Origin: Cutibacterium granulosum
GTDB taxonomy: Bacteria > Actinomycetota > Actinomycetes > Propionibacteriales > Propionibacteriaceae
Assembly: GCF_900186975.1 (NCBI RefSeq)
Contig: NZ_LT906441.1
Location: forward strand, 1,488,001-1,552,000
Length of the DNA: 64,000 nucleotides
Direction: 5' to 3'
Within the stretch, counting starts at the first letter, position 1. Each line of letters starts with the position of its first letter. Shown piece after piece: positions 34,873 to 43,528 of this stretch. A program made the position numbers and the translations under genes. Under the pieces are notes generated by a model. That model was not told the origin of the DNA. It did not search any database and saw only the letters and a program-made list of their open reading frames with translations.

Positions 34873-35733
34873 ATGCCGTCTTCACAGTCATCTGGTCCGT
34901 GGATCGTCGTCGGATTCTCAGGCTGGAACGACGCTGGAGGCGCCTCCTTCGATGCCGTCATGAACATCGTCGACCGCTACCACCTCATGCCATCGGTGGA
35001 ACTGGACTGCGAGGACTACTACGACTACCAGATCCTGCGTCCCGTACGACGGGTGACGGATTCCGAGGCCACCATCACATGGCCGACGACCACCCTGTGG
35101 CAGGGACTCGACGAGGAGCAGCCCGTGGTGTGCGTCACCGGCCCCGAGCCCAATCTTCGTTGGCGACGGTACTGCGCCGACCTCATCGAGAAGTTCGCGC
35201 GGCTCGACCCGGCCGGTGTCGTCGTGCTCGGTGCGATGATCTCCGACGTCCCCCACACCCGCCCGCTGCCGGTGTCGGGGACGGTGAGTGATGCGCAGAT
35301 GGCATCGCGGCTGGGAATTGACGAGGTGGACTACGAGGGGCCGGTCGGGCTGCCTTCCGTCCTCGTGGAGGAGGTACGTAAGTCTGGCACGGACGCCATG
35401 GGTCTGTGGGCGTTCGTGCCCCAGTACGCCTTCGAACCGCCCTGCCCTCCTGCCGTGCTTGCCCTGCTGCTGCGCGTCGAGGAACTCACCGGTCTGGCCC
35501 TGGTGTCCGAGGAATTGCGTGCGCAATCCCAGCAGTGGGTCGAGGAGGTCTCCCAGGAGGCCACCCAGACCGAGGGGCTGCCCGAGTACATTCGCGACAT
35601 GGAGCAGGAGCAGGACGCCGACCTGCCCGAAGGGCTCACCGGAGACGTCCTTGCCGTGGAGTTCCAGTCGTACCTGCGCAATCGTAGGAAGGACGATCCT
35701 CCCCGAGGTGAGGGGTCTGGTCCAGAGGCGTGA
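34873..35733 (+). CDS. PAC2-family protein (proteasome assembly chaperone 2 homologue)
   Basis: A 286-residue PAC2-domain protein. The core begins WIVVGFSGWNDAGGASFDAV, followed by DYYDYQILRPV and the glycine-rich VVVLGAMISDVPHTRPLPV. The C-terminal region has GLWAFVPQYAFEPPCPPAVL and a helical acidic end. Archaeal and eukaryotic relatives help assemble proteasome alpha rings; the bacterial role is not established. PAC2 genes occur in the wider proteasome neighbourhood of several actinobacteria (recalled), so its presence ~6 kb from prcBA is suggestive. The ATG at 34873 is preferred because the domain starts immediately after. It is divergent from HAD-trmI. Confidence 0.88.
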   Translation: MPSSQSSGPWIVVGFSGWNDAGGASFDAVMNIVDRYHLMPSVELDCEDYYDYQILRPVRRVTDSEATITWPTTTLWQGLDEEQPVVCVTGPEPNLRWRRYCADLIEKFARLDPAGVVVLGAMISDVPHTRPLPVSGTVSDAQMASRLGIDEVDYEGPVGLPSVLVEEVRKSGTDAMGLWAFVPQYAFEPPCPPAVLALLLRVEELTGLALVSEELRAQSQQWVEEVSQEATQTEGLPEYIRDMEQEQDADLPEGLTGDVLAVEFQSYLRNRRKDDPPRGEGSGPEA

Positions 35734-35766
35734 GGCCCACGAGGCGCGTCACCAGGTCGTGCAACA

Positions 35767-35791
35767 CCCTGCCCGCTCCCAGCCGGCAGGG
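35767..35791. terminator. Hairpin between convergent PAC2 and rpe genes
   Basis: Arms CCCTGCC (35767-35773) and GGCAGGG (35785-35791) enclose an 11-base loop. It sits in the 70-base gap between the two 3' ends, so a bidirectional terminator is likely. Confidence 0.55.
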
Positions 35792-35803
35792 CCTCGAGAG
35801 CCG

Positions 35804-36466
35804 TCAGGCCGTGGCACGAGTGGCGAGGTTCCGCAATCGCTGCACCGCTTCATCGGGTGCCTCCGCCCGGTAGACGGCCGATCCTGCGACGAAGGTGTCG
35901 GCACCAGCCTGTGCCGCGCGGGCAATCGTCCGTGGCGAGACTCCCCCGTCGACCTGCAGCCAGATGTCCTTGCCAGTGCGGTCGATGAGCTCCCGGGTCC
36001 GACGAATCTTGGGCAGGACGCAGTCCAGGAATGACTGACCGCCGAATCCGGGTTCGACCGTCATGAGCAGCACCTGGTCGAACTCGTCGAGGAAGTCTGC
36101 GATCTGCTCCACCGGGGTGGCCGGTTTCAGGGCGACGGCGGCCCGTCCACCGCGGGAGCGAATCTCGCGGGCCAGACGAATCGGTGCCTTGGCCGCCTCC
36201 AGATGGAAGGTGACGGTCTGGGCACCGGCATCGACATATCCCGGCGCCCACACGTCGGGATCCTCAATCATGAGATGCGCGTCGAACGGCAGGTCGCTCA
36301 CCTTGCGCAGCGCCTCGACCATCGGCACACCCATGGTGAGATTCGGCACGAAATGGTTGTCCATGACGTCGATGTGGACGCCGTCGGCGGACTCGATGCG
36401 TCCCACCTCCCGGCCCATGTCGGCGAAATCGGCATTGAGAATGCTCGGGGTGATGCGCACAGTCAT
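35804..36466 (-). CDS. rpe: Ribulose-phosphate 3-epimerase
   Basis: TIM-barrel enzyme interconverting ribulose-5-P and xylulose-5-P in the pentose phosphate pathway. All family marks are in place: [30 protein letters not shown] (metal-binding His/Asp), [23 protein letters not shown], and [10 protein letters not shown] with FVAGSAVY at the C-terminal phosphate site. The 220-residue length is normal. Last gene of the priA-fmt-rsmB-rpe series, 84 bases after rsmB. Confidence 0.96.
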   Translation of the reverse strand: MTVRITPSILNADFADMGREVGRIESADGVHIDVMDNHFVPNLTMGVPMVEALRKVSDLPFDAHLMIEDPDVWAPGYVDAGAQTVTFHLEAAKAPIRLAREIRSRGGRAAVALKPATPVEQIADFLDEFDQVLLMTVEPGFGGQSFLDCVLPKIRRTRELIDRTGKDIWLQVDGGVSPRTIARAAQAGADTFVAGSAVYRAEAPDEAVQRLRNLATRATA

Positions 36467-36550
36467 GACCCCAGCCTAGAGGATCGGTGCTGATTCACAG
36501 ATCTCTGGCCACGGCCTCGATGTGACCTCCCAGACAGCCCGTCACGGCCG

Positions 36551-37957
36551 TCAGGACGTTCTACGCAGGACTGCGCAGAACATGGCATCGGTACCATGCC
36601 GGTGCGGCCACAGCTGGACGAACCTGCCGTCCGGGCCGGTGGCACAGTCGGGCACGCCGGCCATGAGACTCGGGGTGTCCAAGGCCTCCACCGGTTCGTG
36701 CCGGAGCGCCTGGCAGACGACTTCGGTGGTTTCGCGATGATGTGGTGAGCAGGTGACGTATCCGATGACGCCGCCCGGCCTGGCCAGTGCTATGGCATGG
36801 TGCAGGAGGTCCTGTTGCAGCGGCACGAGGGTGTCGAGGTCGCGTTCCCGCCAGCGCGACTCGGGACGGCGGCGCAGCGCTCCCAGGCCGGAGCACGGCA
36901 CGTCGGTCATGACGGCGGCACACACTCCGGGTCGCACGGGTGGATGGGTGCCGTCGGCGACGAGGACGGCATGATCCCCGGGGATCGGGGCCAGAGCATT
37001 GGCAACCAGTCGGGCACGGTGCGGGTGCAGCTCACCGGCAGCGAAGAAACGATGGTGCTCGGCGGCCAGTCCGGCCAACAGTGCTGCCTTGCCTCCGGGG
37101 CCAGCACAGATGTCGACCCACGGCCCATCGACATCGCAGGTGTCGGCCAGGGCAGTTGCCACCAGTTGGGATCCTTCGTCCTGCACGCCGGCTCGTCCGT
37201 CGGCGACTGCCGGCACCTCGCGTGGATTTCCGGCGCGGTGCCCGCCGAATCGGGAGTACTCACACGCGCTCGCCCCCTGGGCGAGCAGTTCGTCGACCGT
37301 GGCGAGTCCGGGCCGCACGACGAGGGTGGGGGTCGCGGCGATGTTGTCGGCCATGAGGGCACGGCGCACCTCGCCGGAGCCCGCTGCACAGCCGGCCGCG
37401 AGATTCTCGGAATCGAGCGATTCGTCACCATCCAGCAGCTCTGCGTACTCCGTCACGATCCATCGGGGGTGCAAGGTGGCGATGGCAAGCTGTTCGACCG
37501 GATCGTCGGGGGCAATGATCTCGGCCCACTCGGGAAGGCCGTGCAGGGAGATCTTGCGGGCCACGGCATTGACCAGTCCAGTGACCCGCTCCCCGATGAC
37601 GTGGGCGGCAAGATCCACCGAGGTGCCGACAGCGGCGTGCGTGGGCACCCGCATCTGCAGGATCTGGTGGCAGGCCATCCGTAGGACGACGCGCACCCCA
37701 GGCTGCAATGTGCTGGCAGGACGTCCACCTGCAGCAGTGATGATGCGGTCCCAACTCCCGGTGCCGCGGGCCGTACCGTCCACCAGTTCTGTGGCGAAGG
37801 CGGCATCGCGCCCGGTGAGTGCGCTCATCCGTAGCTGCTCGGACAGGGCGAGGTTGGCATAGGCACCGCGCGTCTCGGTGGCCAACAGAGCCGTGTAGGC
37901 GACGCGACGCACCGGGTCGCAGCGGCGACGACGCCTGGAATGCGACCGCGAACTCAT
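36551..37957 (-). CDS. rsmB: 16S rRNA (cytosine-967-C5)-methyltransferase
   Basis: A 468-residue Sun/Fmu family enzyme. A basic Arg-rich start (SSRSHSRRRRRCDPVRR) leads into a NusB-like RNA-binding N-domain (about 17-150). The SAM-dependent RNA m5C methyltransferase domain follows, with DICAGPGGKAALLAGLA in the SAM site. The two catalytic Cys are in TDVPCSGLGALRRRPE (motif IV) and YVTCSPHHRET (motif VI). The start overlaps the fmt stop as ATGA, so it is translationally coupled to fmt. Confidence 0.95.
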   Translation of the reverse strand: MSSRSHSRRRRRCDPVRRVAYTALLATETRGAYANLALSEQLRMSALTGRDAAFATELVDGTARGTGSWDRIITAAGGRPASTLQPGVRVVLRMACHQILQMRVPTHAAVGTSVDLAAHVIGERVTGLVNAVARKISLHGLPEWAEIIAPDDPVEQLAIATLHPRWIVTEYAELLDGDESLDSENLAAGCAAGSGEVRRALMADNIAATPTLVVRPGLATVDELLAQGASACEYSRFGGHRAGNPREVPAVADGRAGVQDEGSQLVATALADTCDVDGPWVDICAGPGGKAALLAGLAAEHHRFFAAGELHPHRARLVANALAPIPGDHAVLVADGTHPPVRPGVCAAVMTDVPCSGLGALRRRPESRWRERDLDTLVPLQQDLLHHAIALARPGGVIGYVTCSPHHRETTEVVCQALRHEPVEALDTPSLMAGVPDCATGPDGRFVQLWPHRHGTDAMFCAVLRRTS

Positions 37958-38901
37958 GACAGCACCTTGCCATTCGGGTGTGCGCCACGTGCCCAGTCGG
38001 CACCGCGCATCGCCTTCTTGCCGAATGCCTGGACCTCCATGAGCCGCAGGACCCCCTCCCCCGTGCCCAGGTACAGGTTGTTCTTCGTGGCATGAAGCTC
38101 ACCGGGGGCAAGGTCTGAGTCCAGATCTGTCTCGTGGTCGCGTGCTGGATCGACGAGGCAGGTGCGCAGGATCTTGAAGCGTCTGCCATCCAGCAGTCCC
38201 CACGCCCCGGGGGCCGGGGACGTGCCACGGATGAGACGATCCAGGGTGCGAGCCGGCAGCGACGGGTCGACACGGGCCTCCTGTGGGGTGATCTTGGCGG
38301 CATGGGTGAAGCCCTGCTCCGGTTGCGGGGTGGGGTCGATGCCATCGGCCATGCGGTCCAAGGCCGTCGTGATGAGACCAGTGGTGTCGGCGGCAAGACG
38401 TTCCAGAAGCTCACCGGAGGTCTCCGTGGGTCCAATCGTGGTCGTCATCGACGCATGAACCGCCCCCGCGTCGAGCTCGGGAACCAGTTGGAAGACGCAG
38501 GCTCCGGTCCGCTCATCACCTGCCATGATGGCTCGTTGGACCGGGGCGGCACCACGCCAGCGCGGCAACAGTGAGAAGTGCAGGTTGATCCAGCCGTGCT
38601 CGGGGATCTTGAGAAGATCGGCCGGGACGAGCCCACCGTAGGCGACGACCACGGCGGCATTCACGTCGAGACTGGCCACCTCGTCATGGCCGGCCCCCGT
38701 GCGTACCGAGGCAGCCTTGATGGTGCGAATCCCCCGTCGGTGCGCCAGGGCGGCCACCGGTGAGGGGCGCGCAGTACGGTGCCGGCCCACGGCGGCGTCC
38801 GGGCGGGTGAGCACGGCCACCACGTCGTGGCGGGGGTCGTCGTCCAGTGCCGCCAGCGCTGGGCAGGCGATCTCGGGTGTTCCAGCAAAGAGCAGTTTCA
38901 C
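37954..38901 (-). CDS. fmt: Methionyl-tRNA formyltransferase
   Basis: Formylates initiator Met-tRNA with 10-formyl-THF. Chosen start: GTG at 38901 with GGAG five bases upstream, giving the canonical opening KLLFAGTPEIACPAL and 315 residues. The formyl-transfer core has INLHFSLLPRWRGAAPVQ with the catalytic Asn/His context, and the Asp is in LVPELDAGAVHAS. The C-terminal tRNA-binding OB-like domain ends GADWARGAHPNGKVL. It lies between priA and rsmB, a common order. No def gene is seen here. Confidence 0.95.
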   Translation of the reverse strand: MKLLFAGTPEIACPALAALDDDPRHDVVAVLTRPDAAVGRHRTARPSPVAALAHRRGIRTIKAASVRTGAGHDEVASLDVNAAVVVAYGGLVPADLLKIPEHGWINLHFSLLPRWRGAAPVQRAIMAGDERTGACVFQLVPELDAGAVHASMTTTIGPTETSGELLERLAADTTGLITTALDRMADGIDPTPQPEQGFTHAAKITPQEARVDPSLPARTLDRLIRGTSPAPGAWGLLDGRRFKILRTCLVDPARDHETDLDSDLAPGELHATKNNLYLGTGEGVLRLMEVQAFGKKAMRGADWARGAHPNGKVLS

Positions 38902-39077
38902 AATCTCCAACCTATCCATCATTGCGTCGATGGCGTGGTGCTCCAGCGGTGAGGGGTCGGATTCGGTGCCTCCGTGGGGCAGGTGAGCAGACGTTGTGCT
39001 GAGCCGTGCACGGGGAGAGCTCCCTGGCGTTGTCCCAAAGTTGTGGGCAGCGCCGTGCCAGTCGTGCATGGGGGATC

Positions 39078-41255
39078 TCATATCTCGGTGGCGCCATCCA
39101 TGCGGATGCGCAGGGTCCCCTCGGCACGAATCATGGTGTGCTGGGCACGTAAGTGGGCAAGGATGGTGGCCAGAGAGGCTGTCTCACTGGCCGGGGTGCG
39201 CACGATCGCCTGGAGACGGGGCTCGTCGTCATCGTGTCGGTTCGGGATCGGTACCGGCCCCAGCACGTCGACATGTGCCGGTGTTCCGGTGACTGCCGTT
39301 GCATCGCTGGATGCGGCGCACAACTGCTCGACGGCGGCCCGCACGGCCTGGTCCGAGCCACTGATGATGGCGGCGCACGTGGCTGGGGGGAAACCCGCCT
39401 CCCGACGGTCGGCAAGCTCCTGTCGGGCCCAACCGACCGGGTCATTGCGAATGAGTGCCTGCACGGCGCGGTCCCCCGTCGGGCCCACCAGCACCACCCG
39501 TCCCCCCTCCGGGGCGCCCCGCACCAGGGAGACGACGTGGAACCACCGATCCACGGTCTGCTCGACGCTGGTGAGCCCGGGCCGTTCCAGGGCCGAGGTG
39601 GCGTCCAGCACCACGGCAGCGGCATACCCGGACTCCGAGCGTGGCTCTGCCCCTGGGGTGCACACCACGAGGACGGGCTGCGTTCCAATCGTCGTGGTGA
39701 CGTGATCGGACGAGGAGTCGACGACCGTCGTGTCGGGGAAGGCCTGTCCCAGTTGTTCGGCAGTGGTGCTGGCACCCACCAGACCGGATCGGATCGTCGT
39801 GGCGCCACAGGTGGCGCACGACCAGTCCGTCTGCTTCTGCCCGCACCACTGGCAGGTGAGCTCGGTGCCGTCGGTGGTGCGACGCGCGTGCATCGGCCCG
39901 CCGCACGAGGAACAGACGATGGGTGTACGGCAGCGGTCACAGGACGGACGCACCAGGTCTCCGGTGCGAGCAACCTGAACCAGGACCGGTCCCTGAGCGA
40001 GCCCAGCACGAATGGTCTGCAGGGCAAGGTCGGGGATGCGTACCGAGGTCGCCAGGGGGTCACGGGCGAGGGCGACATCGGAATCGCCAGGTACCCGAAC
40101 GGGCGCGCACACCCGACGTTCCGTCCCGCGATCCGCCTGGATGAGGGCGAGCCACCTCGATTCCAGCCAGCGGGCCACCGGCACCGAGCAACCGTGGTCA
40201 GCCAGCAGGAGCGCAGCGTGCTCGGTGTGGGCACGTAGTGCCGCCACGTCCCGAGTGTTGGGATACGGGGCACGTTGTTCGTCGTGGACGTCCGATCCCT
40301 CGTCCCACACACAGATGACACCAAGATCTCGTAGTGGAGCCATGACGGCCGAACGTGTTCCGACGACGATCCGCGCCTGGCCGCGTAGCACTGCCAGATA
40401 GTTGCGCCACCGAGCGGCAGTGGACTGCTCGGCATGAAGTCTGGCCACCGTCCCTGGCCCCAGCTGGGATTCCAGGGTTTCGGCGAGTTCATCGACCTCC
40501 TCAACAGTGGGAGCGCAGCACAAGGCAGTACGGCCGCTGACCACGGCTGCCGACACGGCTTGACACAGTCCCAGTGTCCAGGAACCCAGTGCGAGCTCAT
40601 CGGCTGGTCCACTCACCGGTGTCACCCGCCAGAAGCCACGTGGGGACTCCCCGGCTCGCACCTGGGTGAGGAACTGGGCTCCCCGTTCGATGGCAGCCAT
40701 CCCCGAGGTTTCCCGCGTGGCGACCGGCCGAGGCTCGGCAGATCCGGTCACATGGGGTCCTGTTGCGACAGGATCATGCGCACCGGGTCCCGTTGTGGTG
40801 AGTTGGGGGCTGTCGGGGGCAGGAACGTCGGATTCGAGTGGTCGGGGCTGTGGCCACTCGGGCGGGGTGGCGGCCTCGGTGCGGGCATGACGGGTGGGAA
40901 TCGCCCAGCGTAGGACGTCCTCCAGGGTTCCGGCATAGTGGTCGGCCACTGCGCGTGCCAGTCGCAGTTGCTCGACAGTCGTGACCGGCTGGGCCGAGAC
41001 CACCTTCTCCAGATTCGCCAGCTGCATCCCCGCGATGTGGTCATGGTCGACGGCGAGCACGATTGCGTCACACAGGCGTCCGGCCAGTCGTACGCGCACC
41101 CGTACCCCGACACTCACCTGCTCCACGAGGTCATCAGGCACCAGGTAGTCGAATGGCCGATCAAGATGGGCCAGCCCCGAGGCAACGCAGACGTGCGCCA
41201 CCCACTGCTCGTCAGGAATCACCAGCTCCTCGTCCGAGGTCATCTGTTCGCTCAC
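39078..41255 (-). CDS. priA: Primosomal protein N' (PriA), helicase motifs degenerate
   Basis: A 725-residue PriA. The N-terminal 3'-DNA-binding domain is seen as ASGLAHLDRPFDYLVPDDL. A Pro/Thr-rich linker insertion lies at about 125-185. The helicase core lacks a Walker A (VSGRTALCCAPTVEE where GxTGSGKT is expected), and the DEEH box reads WDEGSD. The eight-Cys zinc region is intact (CDRCRTPIVCSSCGG, CQWCGQ, CATCGA). Actinobacterial PriA proteins are known to lack ATPase motifs, so it probably works as a loading scaffold for replication restart. The GTG start overlaps the aldehyde dehydrogenase stop by four bases. Confidence 0.93.
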   Translation of the reverse strand: MSEQMTSDEELVIPDEQWVAHVCVASGLAHLDRPFDYLVPDDLVEQVSVGVRVRVRLAGRLCDAIVLAVDHDHIAGMQLANLEKVVSAQPVTTVEQLRLARAVADHYAGTLEDVLRWAIPTRHARTEAATPPEWPQPRPLESDVPAPDSPQLTTTGPGAHDPVATGPHVTGSAEPRPVATRETSGMAAIERGAQFLTQVRAGESPRGFWRVTPVSGPADELALGSWTLGLCQAVSAAVVSGRTALCCAPTVEEVDELAETLESQLGPGTVARLHAEQSTAARWRNYLAVLRGQARIVVGTRSAVMAPLRDLGVICVWDEGSDVHDEQRAPYPNTRDVAALRAHTEHAALLLADHGCSVPVARWLESRWLALIQADRGTERRVCAPVRVPGDSDVALARDPLATSVRIPDLALQTIRAGLAQGPVLVQVARTGDLVRPSCDRCRTPIVCSSCGGPMHARRTTDGTELTCQWCGQKQTDWSCATCGATTIRSGLVGASTTAEQLGQAFPDTTVVDSSSDHVTTTIGTQPVLVVCTPGAEPRSESGYAAAVVLDATSALERPGLTSVEQTVDRWFHVVSLVRGAPEGGRVVLVGPTGDRAVQALIRNDPVGWARQELADRREAGFPPATCAAIISGSDQAVRAAVEQLCAASSDATAVTGTPAHVDVLGPVPIPNRHDDDEPRLQAIVRTPASETASLATILAHLRAQHTMIRAEGTLRIRMDGATEI

Positions 41256-42730
41256 CCCAGGCGCACGTATTTCAGCTCGAGGTATTCACTGAGTCCTTCG
41301 TGAGAGCCCTCTCGTCCAATCCCGGACTCCTTCACCCCGCCGAACGGTGCAGCCGGGTCAGAGGCCACCCCGACGTTGACGGCGACCATTCCGGAATCGA
41401 GTCCGCGCACCACGTGACGCACCTGGTCCAGATCCTGGCCGGCGACATAGGCCATGAGTCCGAACTGTGTGTCATTGGCCAGGGCAAGCATCTCGTCGAC
41501 GTCGTCACAGACGATGATGGGCGCCACTGGTCCGAAGATTTCCTCATGGCACACCCGGGAATCGGCAGGAACGTCCTTGAGCACAGTCGCTGGGTAGAAG
41601 AACCCCTCCCGGTCCGGGATCGTGCCTCCCGTGAGGACCGTTGCACCTCGCGACACCGCGTCGTCGACGAGTTCAGCGCACCTGGTCACAGCGTCGGGGT
41701 CGATGAGCGGGCCCAGCGTGGTTGCCGCGGAACAACCGTCACCGAGAACCAGTTTCTCGGCCTGCGCCACGAAGGCATGGATGAATTCATCAGCCACGTC
41801 CGAATGGACGTAAATCCGGTTTGCAGCAGTGCACGCCTCACCATTGTTGCGGAATTTTCCAGCCATGGCGGCGGTGACTGCGGTGGGGATGTCGGCGCTG
41901 TCCAGGACGAGGAACGGAGCATTGCCACCCAGCTCCATCGAGGTGCGCAGCACATGCTCACTGGCCCGGGAGAGCAGGTCACGTCCCACCTGGGTGGAAC
42001 CGGTGAACGACATCTTGCGCAACCTGTGATCGCTCATGAGATGGTTGGAGAACTCCGAGGAGCTCGTCGGTACCACACAGTTGACGACCCCATCGGGGAC
42101 ACCGGCATCCCGCAGGATCTCCATGAGCAGCAGTGCGGTCAGTGGTGTCGCCGATGCGGGCTTGAGGACGACGGGACAGCCTGCTGCGAGGGCTGGGGCG
42201 ATCTTTCGAGTGCCCATCGACAGGGGGAAGTTCCACGGTGTGATGAGCAGACACGGTCCCACTGGCTGGAAGGTGACGATCATGTCCTGCCCCACCGAAC
42301 CAGGCGCCGGGCGGGCGCGTCCCGGGCCACGTACCGCCTCCTCGGAGAACCAGCGCAGGAACTCCGCGCCATAGGTGACCTCGCCATAGGACTCGGCCAG
42401 CGGCTTGCCCATCTCCAGGGTCATGGTGAGGGCCAGGTCATCAGCTCGTTCGTGGCACAACTCGTAGGCACGACGCAATGTCTCCGAGCGACGTCGTGGG
42501 GTGGACTCAGCCCATGCAGGCCCGGCAGCGCAGGCAGCCGTCAGGGCAGCGTCCCCACTGGTCTGCGGGTCTGCGGCGGACACGGTGAGGAGGTCCTCGC
42601 CAGTGGCTGGGTTGACAACGTGCATATGTGGTTCACCATCAATGAAGTGACCATTGATGAATGAGCTTCGTGGTAAACGGGAGATGAGATCATCAACGAC
42701 CTGTGGGGCGACGGGAAGCTCGATGGTCAT
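41252..42730 (-). CDS. gabD: NAD(P)-dependent succinate-semialdehyde dehydrogenase-like enzyme
   Basis: A 492-residue aldehyde dehydrogenase. It has ITPWNFPLSMGTRKIAPALA and KPASATPLTALL for cofactor binding, SFTGSTQVGRDLL, the general base Glu in MELGGNAPF, and the catalytic Cys in NNGEACTAANRIYV. EEIFGPVAP and PFGGVKESGIGREGS follow. The active-site context is closest to succinate-semialdehyde dehydrogenases, so gabD is the best label, but substrate specificity is not proven. It sits directly before priA, with overlapping GTGA; a metabolic gene coupled to a replication gene is unusual. Confidence 0.85.
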   Translation of the reverse strand: MTIELPVAPQVVDDLISRLPRSSFINGHFIDGEPHMHVVNPATGEDLLTVSAADPQTSGDAALTAACAAGPAWAESTPRRRSETLRRAYELCHERADDLALTMTLEMGKPLAESYGEVTYGAEFLRWFSEEAVRGPGRARPAPGSVGQDMIVTFQPVGPCLLITPWNFPLSMGTRKIAPALAAGCPVVLKPASATPLTALLLMEILRDAGVPDGVVNCVVPTSSSEFSNHLMSDHRLRKMSFTGSTQVGRDLLSRASEHVLRTSMELGGNAPFLVLDSADIPTAVTAAMAGKFRNNGEACTAANRIYVHSDVADEFIHAFVAQAEKLVLGDGCSAATTLGPLIDPDAVTRCAELVDDAVSRGATVLTGGTIPDREGFFYPATVLKDVPADSRVCHEEIFGPVAPIIVCDDVDEMLALANDTQFGLMAYVAGQDLDQVRHVVRGLDSGMVAVNVGVASDPAAPFGGVKESGIGREGSHEGLSEYLELKYVRLG

Positions 42731-42844
42731 GGCAAGCCTTTCCGGGGAGTCGACTGCGTCCTCTCCACCCTAGCCAGCTTCGGGCCGGGGACTACTCATT
42801 CCTCCGGCAGCCATACTCTCCTGTGCCCCTCTGCGTGATCACGC

Positions 42845-43426
42845 TCAGTCGTCGGAGGCTTTGGAACTCATCCGCTGCAGGGCGATGACGATCTGTGCGC
42901 AGGCCTGGGCGTCGGAACCGGCGTGGTGATGATCTAGGTCGAAGTTCGGATTGCAGGCATGTACGACGGTGGGCAGTTTGTAGTTGGGCAGCCCGGGAAC
43001 CATGCGCTTGGCGGTCCGGTAGGAGCAGTAGAACCGTCGTGGCAGGGTCGAGGTGTCGAAGAACTCGTCCAGCTGCGCCCAGACGCCGCGGTCAAATGCG
43101 GCGTTGTGGGCATACACCGGCACGTCTGCCACGAAATCGCGTACCTGGTCTGCGATGGCTGGCCAGCTCGGTGCATCACGTACCTCGTCCGGGCCGATAC
43201 CGTGCAGGTAGGTGAACTCGAAGTGGTCCCACCCACTCGGCGGTTTGATGAGGGTGTCCAGCTCCTCGGTGACGACCCCGTCCGTAACGCGGACCAAGGC
43301 TATCTGACAGGCCGACACACCGCTCAGTCGGTTCGCGGTCTCGAAGTCCATCGCGACGAAGGGCGACTCGGCCAGCTCGCTGTCCGGTGGAATCAGCAGG
43401 GTGGACGGTGTGGTACGACGTGTCAT
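42845..43426 (-). CDS. DEDDh-type 3'-5' exonuclease
   Basis: A 193-residue DnaQ-like exonuclease. Exo I is seen as VAMDFETANR (Asp/Glu), Exo II as VPVYAHNAAFDRGV (Asp), and Exo III as DLDHHHAGSDAQACA (His and Asp). This completes the DEDDh set of metal ligands. Such small proteins trim DNA or RNA 3' ends or act in proofreading or repair. No polymerase or BRCT domain is attached. The gene has its own position between the metK terminator and the aldehyde dehydrogenase. Confidence 0.88.
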   Translation of the reverse strand: MTRRTTPSTLLIPPDSELAESPFVAMDFETANRLSGVSACQIALVRVTDGVVTEELDTLIKPPSGWDHFEFTYLHGIGPDEVRDAPSWPAIADQVRDFVADVPVYAHNAAFDRGVWAQLDEFFDTSTLPRRFYCSYRTAKRMVPGLPNYKLPTVVHACNPNFDLDHHHAGSDAQACAQIVIALQRMSSKASDD

Positions 43427-43454
43427 GATCGCAAGACTACGACGGACGGCATGG

Positions 43455-43496
43455 GGGCGCCATGTCGTGAGTCAGTGCGGTTCCGACATGGCGCCC
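43455..43496. terminator. Perfect 13-bp stem after metK
   Basis: GGGCGCCATGTCG (43455-43467) and CGACATGGCGCCC (43484-43496) are exact complements around a 16-base loop. It lies between the metK 3' end and the exonuclease start, and probably terminates the gmk-rpoZ-coaBC-metK transcript. Confidence 0.7.
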
Positions 43497-43528
43497 TGCA
43501 GATTCGGCTGCCTCGAAGGCCTCCCGGA

